Below, in pieces: positions 42,851 through 54,988 of a stretch of 64,000 nucleotides of DNA (positions are counted from its first letter, which is position 1; every line of letters starts with the position of its first letter). The position numbers were made by a program, and so were the translations under genes. The DNA comes from an uncultured Acidobacteriaceae bacterium (GTDB taxonomy: Bacteria > Acidobacteriota > Terriglobia > Terriglobales > Acidobacteriaceae): positions 124,001 to 188,000 of the forward strand of contig CAINJJ010000054.1 in the NCBI GenBank assembly GCA_903849645.1, read 5' to 3'. The notes under the pieces are model-generated. The model had not been told where the DNA came from. It was given only the letters and a program-made list of their open reading frames with translations, and did not search any database.

Positions 42851-43878
42851 TGGAATCGATTCTGGTACTCACCCACGCCGACGAAACCGGCGCAATCCTG
42901 ACCAAAGCTTCCCTCGAGGCCGTCACCGCCGGCATCGACCTCGCCGCCCGCCTCTCCGCCCCTCTCGCCATCGGCATCCTGGCCGCGGACGCAACAACCT
43001 TGACCAAAAGTCTGCCGTCCGCAGGCGCGCGCATCCTGTCCGTCTCCGGCCAGGCCTTCGCCCAGGCGCGTTACGCCACGGACGCCGCCGCCGCGGAAGC
43101 TCTCTGCCGCGCTGCCCAGGCAACCATTGTCCTCGCCCCCGGCAGTTCCCGCTTCACGCGGGTGGCAGCCGGCGTCGCGCACCGCCTCGGCGGATTCATT
43201 GACACCCACATCACCGCCCTCGCCGGCACGGACGCGGTCGAAGCCTCCCGCTGGTTCTACCGCCAGCGCATCGAGGCGGTCCTCAGCCGCGACGCCCGCC
43301 CCTGGTTCCTTCTCCTCGACTCCGGCGCGGCGCCAGCCTTCACTGCGCAGCCCGGCGCCGCAACCGCCGAAGAGATCGCCGTCGCGCTCCCCGAAGCCCG
43401 CACCAACGTCAGCGGCTTCCGCGCGCCGCAGCAGGGCGCACAGACCATCCGCCCCGACGCCCCCCTGCTCTTTGTCGCCGGAGCCGGATGGACCAAGAAG
43501 CAGCCCGACGGGCAGGTGCATACCACCGAGGCGGCCGGCCTGATCCTCGGCTTCCTGCGCGCCACCCCCGCCTCGCTCGGCAGCTCCAAGTCCCTCGTGG
43601 ACCAGGGCAGCGAAGGACAGTCCGTCCTGCCCTTCCTCACCCACCTCAACCAGATCGGCCAGACCGGCGCAACCCCGCGCCACGCCAAGGGCCTCTCCAC
43701 CTGCTGCCATGGCGAAGAGCCCCACGTCGTAGGCTGGCGCTTCATCGCCGACCGTCGCGCCATCTCCCTCGACCCCAACTGCGGCTGGTCCCGCGGCAAG
43801 GCGGACGTTGTCTACATCGCCGACGCCTTCCAGGTCATCCCCAGGGTCAACGCCCTGCTGGAAGCGGCAAAACCCTAG
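42850..43878 (+). CDS. etfA: Electron transfer flavoprotein alpha subunit, divergent
   Basis: 342 residues starting on the base that ends etfB. The FAD domain shows LLFVAGAGWTKKQ, GSSKSLVDQGSEGQS, LNQIGQTGATPRHAKGLSTC, and VYIADAFQVIPRVNALLEA. In typical EtfA the QTG motif is followed by a GISGAIQH-type loop binding FAD; here it reads GLSTCCHGEEPHVVG, with two Cys. This suggests changed flavin handling or tuning for the unusual partners, but that is an inference. Confidence 0.88.
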   Translation: MESILVLTHADETGAILTKASLEAVTAGIDLAARLSAPLAIGILAADATTLTKSLPSAGARILSVSGQAFAQARYATDAAAAEALCRAAQATIVLAPGSSRFTRVAAGVAHRLGGFIDTHITALAGTDAVEASRWFYRQRIEAVLSRDARPWFLLLDSGAAPAFTAQPGAATAEEIAVALPEARTNVSGFRAPQQGAQTIRPDAPLLFVAGAGWTKKQPDGQVHTTEAAGLILGFLRATPASLGSSKSLVDQGSEGQSVLPFLTHLNQIGQTGATPRHAKGLSTCCHGEEPHVVGWRFIADRRAISLDPNCGWSRGKADVVYIADAFQVIPRVNALLEAAKP

Positions 43879-44005
43879 AGCGTCAAATTCACGGGGCCCC
43901 TGCATCGCCGGGCGCCCCGCAGTCCCCTCCCCCCCCCGCCTCGGAAACCCCTTGAAGCGCCCGGGAACCAAAACGGGAATTGTTTCCATTGCATGAAAAT
44001 GCCCC

Positions 44006-44034
44006 TTGACGGGCCCTTCCCTTCGTTCTAGCTT
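44006..44034 (+). promoter_or_regulatory. Sigma-70-type promoter of the 16-codon ORF
   Basis: TTGACG at 44006-44011 and TAGCTT at 44029-44034 are 17 bases apart. Transcription would start near 44041, leaving a leader of about 25 bases before the exceptional ribosome site at 44048. The -35 is close to consensus; the -10 is weak, matching three positions. Confidence 0.45.
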
Positions 44035-44067
44035 GGCAATACACGGGAAAGGAGGTAGATCCAGCTG

Positions 44068-44118
44068 ATGCAAAATGACTGTTCCAGATGTTTCGTACGT
44101 GAGGTGACTGAGGCCTAG
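44068..44118 (+). CDS. 16-residue ORF with extended Shine-Dalgarno, ruvC leader region
   Basis: Encodes MQNDCSRCFVREVTEA then TAG. The ATG follows AAAGGAGGTAGATCCAG (44048-44064), which is complementary to the 16S rRNA 3' tail CTGGATCACCTCCTTT except for one extra base, a far longer match than any other ribosome site here. It lies about 350 bases before ruvC in a stretch with no other gene. It may be a highly translated small protein with a CxxC pair, or a leader peptide for downstream control. Not recognised as any known family. Confidence 0.5.
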   Translation: MQNDCSRCFVREVTEA

Positions 44119-44463
44119 GGCATCGCGCCCAAGACCCCCGGTTTGGCCCCGGCGAGGAGCATCTCGCTTGGGGACTCCATGGCAACTCAACTTCCTTTGC
44201 AGCCACGGCTTTGAACGGCCAAAAGGCGATTTTTCCAATCGTGCGACGCAGGTCGTCGCCGGAAGCCCGTCTTAGCGGGTATCGCCACCAAGCACTCTCA
44301 GCCTGGGACGTAAGCAGAAGAGGAGATGCCAGGGCACTCGCGGCAGCGCGATGGCCTTAGTCCAATACCAACAGATCACCGGCGACGGCCTGGGCAACGC
44401 GCCCAGGCCGCCGTTGCGTTGGGACCCTGCCGGTCATCGCGCCGGTGGGTTAAACTCAGGCCA
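44119..44463 (+). other. Untranslated stretch between the 16-codon ORF and ruvC
   Basis: About 345 bases without a longer convincing gene. Several GC-rich inverted repeats are present (for example AGCCCGTCTTAGCGGG near 44263), so a structured RNA is possible. A covariance-model search would be needed; I cannot name an RNA family. Confidence 0.3.
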
Positions 44464-44973
44464 ATGCGGGTCTTCGGAATCGATTGCGGAACGGAAATCA
44501 CCGGCTTTGGCGTTGTGGAGAGTTGCGACACAGGCCGCGACCGGCGCCTGGTGCTCAAGGCCATGGGAGCCATTCGCCTGGCCCGGACCAAGACCCTGCC
44601 CGTTCGCCTCGAACAGGTCTTTCGCGAACTCTGCGCCGAACTCGACCGCTGGAAGCCCGACTCCGTGGCCATCGAAGAGGTCTTCTACTCCGTGAATGCC
44701 AAGTCGGCCCTCAAGCTGGGCCAGGTGCGCGGCGTGGCTCTGCTGGCGGCAGCCGTGCAGGGCTTGCCCGTGGCCGAGTATGCGCCCCTCAAGATCAAGT
44801 CCAGCGTGGTCGGTTACGGCCTGGCAAAAAAGGAGCAGGTGCAGTTCATGGTGGCCCGCCTGCTTGACCTTGCCGAAGTCCCCCAGCCCGCCGACGCCGC
44901 CGATGCCCTGGCCATCGCCATCTGCCACATTCATACCGCGCAGACCCTCGCCGCGCAGGGGGCGGGACGATGA
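44464..44973 (+). CDS. ruvC: Holliday junction endodeoxyribonuclease RuvC
   Basis: 169 residues from ATG 44464. The RuvC catalytic acids are visible: the first Asp in MRVFGIDCGTEITGFGVVE, the Glu in SVAIEEVFYSVNAKSALKLG, and the acidic pair in PQPADAADALAIAICH near the end. The ribosome site is weak, an AGG 5 bases upstream. It resolves Holliday junctions made in recombination together with RuvAB. It overlaps the next gene by 4 bases. Confidence 0.95.
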   Translation: MRVFGIDCGTEITGFGVVESCDTGRDRRLVLKAMGAIRLARTKTLPVRLEQVFRELCAELDRWKPDSVAIEEVFYSVNAKSALKLGQVRGVALLAAAVQGLPVAEYAPLKIKSSVVGYGLAKKEQVQFMVARLLDLAEVPQPADAADALAIAICHIHTAQTLAAQGAGR

Positions 44974-45632
44974 GAACCGCGGCCCGCTGCCTCGCCCTTG
45001 CCGCGCTCGCCGTGCTGGCTCTGCCCGCCCTCGGCCAGGCTGACCCGGTGGTCAAGGTGGAGTTTTCCAACCCCGGCCTCACCCCCTCCCGCTGGACCAT
45101 CACACTCCACGCCGATGGCAGCGGCCACTTCAGCTCCGAGCGCGGAAATGCGCAGGCGGAAGGCTCGCAAGCCATGGATGCCGCCGACGTGGACCGCGAC
45201 ATCCGCGTCAGTCCCCGGTTTGCGGCCCGCATCTTCCAGGTAGCGCGCCGCCACAACTGGTTCAACACCGAGTGCGAAAGCCGCATGAAGGTGGCCTTTC
45301 AGGGGTGGAAGAAGGCTAGCTACGAAGGACCCGACGGGCAGGGCTCCTGCAGCTTCAACTACTCCAGGGACAAGGAGATTCAGGAGCTCGGAGACTCGCT
45401 CGTGGCCGTGGCCGGGACCATCCAGGAGGGCGCCCGGCTCGAAATGCTCCTGCGCCACGACCGGCTCGGCCTGGACCGCGAACTGGAGTTCATCGTCGAG
45501 GCGGCCACCGATGGCAGGGTGCGGCAGATCTGCGTCATCCGCGCCATTCTGGAGCGCCTCGCCGAAGATTCCGAAGTGATGGAGCGGGTCAGGAAGCGCG
45601 CCAAAGCGCTGCTGGGGCGCGCCGAAGAATAA
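44970..45632 (+). CDS. Hypothetical secreted protein downstream of ruvC
   Basis: 220 residues with a signal peptide (MRTAARCLALAALAVLALPA). The mature protein has an N-terminal beta-rich portion (VVKVEFSNPGLTPSRWTITL), a central Cys pair (TECESRMKV, GQGSCSFNYS) that could form a disulfide, and an acidic helical C-terminus (QICVIRAILERLAEDSEVME). Not recognised. The ATGA overlap with ruvC indicates co-transcription, though a secreted protein has no obvious link to recombination. Confidence 0.75.
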   Translation: MRTAARCLALAALAVLALPALGQADPVVKVEFSNPGLTPSRWTITLHADGSGHFSSERGNAQAEGSQAMDAADVDRDIRVSPRFAARIFQVARRHNWFNTECESRMKVAFQGWKKASYEGPDGQGSCSFNYSRDKEIQELGDSLVAVAGTIQEGARLEMLLRHDRLGLDRELEFIVEAATDGRVRQICVIRAILERLAEDSEVMERVRKRAKALLGRAEE

Positions 45633-45746
45633 TTTGGCCTGACGCCGGTGTTGCGCGCGACTTTTCCGGGTCCAAGGGTGTCTTATGGTTGTTGGGACAT
45701 CCATTCAGGAACCGTTTCAGGGTGAAGGGATGGAAAGGCGGGCACA

Positions 45747-47459
45747 ATGAGTCAGAAGAGTATCCTTGCAAGCCGGTTGAGCGCGGCCTCCATGGCTGCG
45801 TTTGCAGTGGTAGCCATGTTGCTGGCGCCGCAGCTTCGAGCCGACGACGCCGCACCGGGCGCGCGGGCGGCACGCCTCAGCAGCGTGGACGGCCAGGTGC
45901 AGCTCATTCAGGACAACCAGGTGCTGGCCGATCAGGCGCTGGTCAATACCCCGGTCTTTGAGGGCACACAGGTCCTCACCGCGGAGGACGGCCGCGCGGA
46001 ACTTCAATTCGACGACGGCAGCGTGATCCGAATCTCACCCAATAGCTCCCTGACCATCACTGAACTGCGCGGCCAGAGCGGCGGCGGCGACGCCGAGATC
46101 GTCCTTGAAAGTGGCCTGGGCTACTTTGAACTCCAGGGCGAGGGCACTGAAAACCACGTCCGCGTTCGCTTTGCCGACAGCGTAGTCACCGCCAGCGGCT
46201 TCACCGTGCTGCGCATCGGTCTCGACAACCAGCCAGGGGATCTAGCCGTGTTTTCCGGCAACGCCCACCTGACCCGCGGCAACGCGCTCGCCCTTGACCT
46301 GCATGGCGGCGAGAGCGTCGCCCTCAACGGCGCAGACCCAACCCGCTACAACCTCGGCGAGTCCATCGAGCCGGACTCCTGGGACAGTTGGAACGCCGAC
46401 CGGGACCAGGTGCTGACCAGCGAAGCCGCCGCCAAAACAGGCGCGGCCAATAACCTTGCAGACAGCAACAACCCCGCCTGGAACGATCTTGACGCCCACG
46501 GCAACTGGTACAACGTCCCCGGCCAGGGCTACGTCTGGTCGCCCCAGGAAGCCATGGGCGCCGGCTGGGACCCCTATGGCAACGGCCACTGGATGTGGAC
46601 TCCCCGCTACGGCTACATCTTTGTCTCCGGCGATTCCTGGGGCTATATGCCCTACCAGTGCGGAGCCTGGAACTACTTCGACAGCTTTGGCTGGGGCTGG
46701 TCGCCCGGCGGGTGCCAGACCTGGTGGGGCGGCGGCAACTACTGGGGCGGCGGCGGAGGCGGCTATTGGGGCGGCAACATTGGCAACGCTCCTGTCGGCT
46801 ACCTCTATCCCAAACGGCCCCACGGTGGTCCGCACCGGCCCATCGGCAATCCGCTCAATGCAGGCGGCGGCCGCTTCTCTCCGGCTGTTCCCCTGATCCC
46901 CGTCAACCGGCGCCCTCCGGCCGGATCTCCTGCAATGCCCGTGCGGGACAGAAACACACCCGTCGTCATCGCCGGACATCCCGTGCAGCCGCTGCGCCCC
47001 ACGCCCTCTCGGCCAACGTATGGCGATTCCGGTCCGGCCATGGGCTTCCAGAATCGGCCTCAGCCGGTCTACTCCGGCGCCCGGCCCATCACCCAGCCCG
47101 GCCAGACCTACCAGCCGATGCCGCCCATGCAGCCGAATCGGCCTGCGCAGACCGTGCAGCCGAGCCGCGGCTTTGGCTCCTTCTTCGGCCTTCGGCCGTC
47201 CAACACGCCCAACACGCCTTCAGCCGCCCCCCGGCCTTATGGCGGTGGCGGCCAGCAGCCCTCCGCACCCAGCAGGCAATCTTCCGGTGGCGGCGGCGGC
47301 TCCCAGCCCAGCCACTCTTACTCGGGTGGTGGCGGTGGCGGCGGTGGTGGTAGCGTCCCTCACGGCGGAGGCGGCGGCGGGGGTGGCGGTGGCGGCGGCG
47401 GCTCCCATCCCAGCGGTGGCGGCGGCGGCGGCAACAGCGGCGGCAGTCCCCACCACTAG
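45747..47459 (+). CDS. Secreted FecR-domain protein with Trp/Tyr-rich and Gly-rich regions
   Basis: 570 residues. A signal peptide at about 12-30 precedes a FecR-like domain (ARLSSVDGQVQLIQDNQVLA, LTAEDGRAELQFDDGSVIRI) to about 190. Residues about 240-340 hold Trp/Tyr/Gly motifs (GYVWSPQEAMGAGWDPYGNG, HWMWTPRYGYIFVSGDSWGY) seen in DUF6600-type proteins. A Pro-rich linker leads to a C-terminus almost wholly Gly/Ser/His. It is not next to a sigma factor/TonB receptor, so it is not classical FecR signalling. A surface or cell-wall-binding role is inferred. Confidence 0.82.
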   Translation: MSQKSILASRLSAASMAAFAVVAMLLAPQLRADDAAPGARAARLSSVDGQVQLIQDNQVLADQALVNTPVFEGTQVLTAEDGRAELQFDDGSVIRISPNSSLTITELRGQSGGGDAEIVLESGLGYFELQGEGTENHVRVRFADSVVTASGFTVLRIGLDNQPGDLAVFSGNAHLTRGNALALDLHGGESVALNGADPTRYNLGESIEPDSWDSWNADRDQVLTSEAAAKTGAANNLADSNNPAWNDLDAHGNWYNVPGQGYVWSPQEAMGAGWDPYGNGHWMWTPRYGYIFVSGDSWGYMPYQCGAWNYFDSFGWGWSPGGCQTWWGGGNYWGGGGGGYWGGNIGNAPVGYLYPKRPHGGPHRPIGNPLNAGGGRFSPAVPLIPVNRRPPAGSPAMPVRDRNTPVVIAGHPVQPLRPTPSRPTYGDSGPAMGFQNRPQPVYSGARPITQPGQTYQPMPPMQPNRPAQTVQPSRGFGSFFGLRPSNTPNTPSAAPRPYGGGGQQPSAPSRQSSGGGGGSQPSHSYSGGGGGGGGGSVPHGGGGGGGGGGGGGSHPSGGGGGGNSGGSPHH

Positions 47460-47618
47460 AGCCTGCTTTTAACTTTCGTGCGGGCGGAGTTGACGAGTGC
47501 CCCCGGTCCCCCGCATTTTGGGACCGGGGAGAGCACAATCTCGTCTGTCAGTGAAACCTGTCCTGGGAGCCAGACCGCTCATCCCGGCAGGCAAGCCCGC
47601 TGCTATGATCCTGGCTCC

Positions 47619-47845
47619 ATGAATCAGGAAACCGCCACCCTTTTCTCTCGCCTTCGGAATTTCCTCCTCCCCCAGGGCAACTCCCCTGCCCAGGCCCTGA
47701 ATTCCGTTCGCGTCTTTGAAAAGGGCCGGATGCGCGCCACGGAAGGCCACTGGCCCCACCGCAGGTGGCCGGGCGCACCGGTTTCAAAGAAATTGAAAAA
47801 GGAGCAGAGAATTCTCTGCTCCTTTTTCAAACCAGGTGCAACGGC

Positions 47846-47849
<4 letters not shown>
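47619..47849 (+). CDS. Doubtful short ORF over a terminator
   Basis: A 76-codon frame beginning MNQETATLFSRLRNFLLPQG. The start looks protein-like, but there is no ribosome site, the last 20 codons cover the perfect palindromic terminator at 47793-47830, and the stop overlaps nrdJ's stop. It may be the decayed 5' remnant of a gene. Kept only for completeness. Confidence 0.2.
47793..47830. terminator. Perfect 38-base palindrome, bidirectional terminator
   Basis: TTGAAAAAGGAGCAGAGAA is followed immediately by its exact reverse complement. The stem has GC-rich GGAGCAGAG/CTCTGCTCC and A/T runs on both sides, so it can act as an intrinsic terminator for both the + strand transcript and nrdJ, whose stop is 16 bases away. 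Confidence 0.85.
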
Positions 47850-51181
<3,332 letters not shown>

Positions 51182-51232
51182 GGAATTCCTCTCAATCGGC
51201 AACTAAATCGGTGAAAAGCTCGGCCCGCCCCT

Positions 51233-51349
51233 GGGCTTGGAAGCCCTGAGGTATCAGGGAATCTCCCTGACAAACTGCAGAAAAACGGGGATCGGAAAAT
51301 ACTGCCAGTTCTCAACTCTGAACGGCCTCGCGGCGGGGTCTCCACGCCG
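51233..51349 (-). promoter_or_regulatory. Structured nrdJ leader with three hairpins
   Basis: The predicted leader of about 200 bases contains three stem-loops: 51331-51349 (CGGCG...CGCCG, containing GGAGACC), 51254-51270 (perfect TCAGGGA/TCCCTGA) and 51233-51246 (GGGCTT/AAGCCC). The GGAGACC recalls a B12 box, but the rest of a cobalamin riboswitch is missing. Confidence 0.35.
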
Positions 51350-51384
51350 ACCAACATTACAATCTGTTTAAGGCCGCAGATGAA

Positions 51385-51413
51385 AAAATAGCGCTGTCTA
51401 TAGTAGAAGTCAA
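51385..51413 (-). promoter_or_regulatory. nrdJ: nrdJ promoter
   Basis: On the minus strand TTGACT (51413-51408) and TATTTT (51390-51385) are 17 bases apart, a good sigma-70-type arrangement. It lies about 200 bases before the nrdJ start. Confidence 0.55.
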
Positions 51414-51436
51414 CAACAAACCACAACATCTTGTAT
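51391..51436. promoter_or_regulatory. Tandem NrdR-box-like sites at the nrdJ promoter
   Basis: CCACAACATCTTGTAT (51421-51436) matches the published NrdR consensus acaCwAtATaTwGtgt at 12 of 16 positions, including all the strongly conserved ones. GCGCTGTCTATAGTAG (51391-51406) matches 10 of 16. Their centres are 30 bases apart, near the three-turn spacing typical of NrdR pairs. One lies between -35 and -10, the other just upstream of -35, as for repression. NrdR itself is not in the window. Confidence 0.5.
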
Positions 51437-51867
51437 TTTGTTTACATTCCCGGCATCTCTTTTCCAAACAAAGGCAATTGCCTGTGGAAAGCGCAAACAC
51501 CTTAGACGGATGCGGGTTCCGGAGCCCGGGTTTGCTCCAATTCCTGCGCAAAACAAATCCTGCGCAAACGCCCGTCGGTCACCTTCAAGCCTAGCCCTCA
51601 CCCGGTCCGGCCACAAGACGCAGATTCGGTGCAATTTGCCCTCGAAACTGTGGAGATGTGGACAACCGGGGCCGCATTCCAGACCGGCGGCTGCCATGGG
51701 CAGCGGGAACTCATCGCCATGCAAGATGGACCTGCGCTGACGCTTCATCGCCCACCGGCGCGGAAACCCGAAGCGCCGCGCCGACCGCGGTTGATCTCCG
51801 CTTTTGCAGGGCGGGCCCTGGTCGCAACACTTCCCCGGCAAGCGCCGCGATACACTTGAAACTGACC
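51437..51867. other. Intergenic stretch upstream of ffh
   Basis: About 430 bases between the nrdJ control region and ffh. It must hold the ffh promoter. The frame continuous with ffh from 51658 is open but Arg/Ala/Pro-rich without protein character. Nothing else defined. Confidence 0.3.
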
Positions 51868-53262
<1,395 letters not shown>

Positions 53263-53286
53263 GATTATTGATCAAAGGAGGACGTG

Positions 53287-54546
53287 ATGCGGAAGCTGAC
53301 TGTCAAGAACTTCTCAGTCATCGAGGACGCCGAACTTGAATTCGGCAAGATCACCGTCCTCATCGGCCCGCAGGCGAGCGGGAAGAGTTTGATGTGCAAG
53401 CTGGCCTACTTCCTAGGCCGGGAGGTCATTGAGGTTGCGATTGAGCGCCTAGTCAACCGATCAGAATACTCTGAATTCATCGCGGCGGTTCATCGGGACT
53501 TCTCCAAATCGTTCCCACCCGGGGGATGGGGTGGCGCCAGTTGGTCGATAACATTTGAAGCAGAAGAATACTCTGTCACCGTATCTCCACTTTCCACTGC
53601 AAATGGACTCTCAAATGTATCAGTGCTCTTCGCTGAATCCTTTCGTCAGGCCTATTCCACTAGGTTGAATGAAACTGTTATAGAACAGCAGAGAACTGGG
53701 TTCCTCCCGCCAGTGGAAGGCCTCCGGTCGTTGGCCGCCACCCGTCTATTCCAACTTGCTGGGAGAGGGGTTTGGGATAGCTCAACCTACATCCCCCTTG
53801 AGCGTTCCTACTTCGTAGACGCAAAGAAGGGCTACAGGATTCTCGGTGGCGAGGCTGACCGGCTCTCAGCGAGATTTGCAAATATCCTCGCTGACAGCAT
53901 GAATCTCGATGCTCCAAAACATCGCGTGAGCAAGTATCTCAATGGGAGAATACAACTGCTTCTTGGCCAAGACGATTGGTCTTTGGTCTTTCTTGATGGG
54001 AGATTCCTGCCTCTCAGTCATCTCTCATCTGGAAGCAAAGAGCTGCTTCCGATACTTTCTGTACTCGACTTTTATGAAAACCGCCGTCAAGCTATGGGGA
54101 ATCAGCTTATAAGTGAAGAGCTCTATGGGAACAGGCTCTACTTTTTTGACGATTTCACCATTGAGGAACCAGAGGCAAGTGTCTTTCCGCAAACCCAGTA
54201 CGAGTTGATTCAAGAGCTTGCAGCGTTGGCGAATGAGGTTCACTTTAACCCCCACTTCACCATCACGACTCATAGCCCTTACATTCTCTCCGCCTTTAAT
54301 GACTTGATTGAAGCTGGCAGACTTGGCGTTGACAAAGAACTCAGAGCAGAAGTCTCCAATATAGTCGAGGAGAAATACTGGATCACGCCCGGCGATTTCA
54401 AGGCCTACAGCATTCATGATGGGAAGTTGGAATCGATCATGGACCCGGAAACCGGCCTGATTAACGGCGAATACCTCGACGCAATCTCAAACAAGATTGG
54501 CGGAGATTTCGACGCGCTCTTGAGGATCGGGTATGCCAAATCCTAG
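53287..54546 (+). CDS. SMC/OLD-like AAA ATPase, candidate defence gene
   Basis: 419 residues from ATG 53287, with AAAGGAGGA just upstream. N-terminal VKNFSVIEDAELEFGKITVL leads to Walker A GPQASGKS (27-34). The ABC-type signature is LSSGSKELLP (246-255), Walker B DDFTIEEPEA with catalytic Glu (about 289-297), and an H-loop TTHSPYIL (His329). This is the single-chain ATPase of the RecF/OLD group, without the C-terminal Toprim domain of OLD nucleases. It overlaps the next gene by 14 bases. One sampled line (53581-53640) has 27 G/C of 60, far below the flanking genes, indicating recent acquisition. Defence is an inference. Confidence 0.8.
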   Translation: MRKLTVKNFSVIEDAELEFGKITVLIGPQASGKSLMCKLAYFLGREVIEVAIERLVNRSEYSEFIAAVHRDFSKSFPPGGWGGASWSITFEAEEYSVTVSPLSTANGLSNVSVLFAESFRQAYSTRLNETVIEQQRTGFLPPVEGLRSLAATRLFQLAGRGVWDSSTYIPLERSYFVDAKKGYRILGGEADRLSARFANILADSMNLDAPKHRVSKYLNGRIQLLLGQDDWSLVFLDGRFLPLSHLSSGSKELLPILSVLDFYENRRQAMGNQLISEELYGNRLYFFDDFTIEEPEASVFPQTQYELIQELAALANEVHFNPHFTITTHSPYILSAFNDLIEAGRLGVDKELRAEVSNIVEEKYWITPGDFKAYSIHDGKLESIMDPETGLINGEYLDAISNKIGGDFDALLRIGYAKS

Positions 54547-54988
54547 CACCGCGGTGGAAGGCTGTGTCGAGCCGGTCGACCACTCGAAAATAAAAGTTGA
54601 GGAGCAGGGCAGAAAGGCCGTATTCCTGAATCCAGACAGAGTCCTCATCAAGAAGGTAATCGTCGATGGTTGCCTTATCAGAGATGCGAAACTCAGAGCC
54701 GATTACATTGTCTCCAAGCCGGCAGTCGTCGATGTGATTGTCGAACTGAAGGGCAAGGACGTGCCACATGCCAGAGACCAGATTATTGCCACCCTTCCAG
54801 TTTGGCTCGCACATCCACCTTTTTCTCCCAAGATTGCGGGCCTGATTGTCTGTACTCGGAGCCCTCTGTCCACCTCGGAGCTTCAGAACATGAAGGCGAA
54901 GGCTCTCATTCGGCATAAACTCTGGCTGGAAGTGGATGAAAATGGAAGAAAGGAATATGAGTTTTCGACTTTCGAGCAGATTCCATGA
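54533..54988 (+). CDS. Small PD-(D/E)xK nuclease-like protein, ATPase partner
   Basis: 151 residues. KAVFLNPDRVLIKKVIVDGC leads to ADYIVSKPAVVDVIVELKGK and then DVPHARDQI. D57, E71 and K73 have the spacing of a PD-(D/E)xK active site, and the following His/Gln-containing helix (HARDQI) fits the usual motif after ExK. The remainder (AGLIVCTRSPLSTSELQNMK) fits an alpha/beta fold. It is co-translated with the ATPase and its stop overlaps the next ATG (ATGA). Not matched to a named family; nuclease activity is inferred. Confidence 0.6.
   Translation: MPNPSTAVEGCVEPVDHSKIKVEEQGRKAVFLNPDRVLIKKVIVDGCLIRDAKLRADYIVSKPAVVDVIVELKGKDVPHARDQIIATLPVWLAHPPFSPKIAGLIVCTRSPLSTSELQNMKAKALIRHKLWLEVDENGRKEYEFSTFEQIP

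Noticed and set aside
42742..44238. 498-codon minus-strand frame across etfA and the ruvC leader
   Set aside because: Shadow of etfA; low-complexity Gly/Glu/Ala translation, no ribosome site.
46500..47460. Tandem repeat or CRISPR-like pattern in the FecR gene
   Set aside because: Gly-codon low-complexity within a coding frame; no direct repeats with unique spacers anywhere in the window.
51182..51384. Cobalamin riboswitch ahead of nrdJ
   Set aside because: Only a GGAGACC resembling a B12 box; the rest of the conserved core is absent and too little sequence lies between the promoter and this element.
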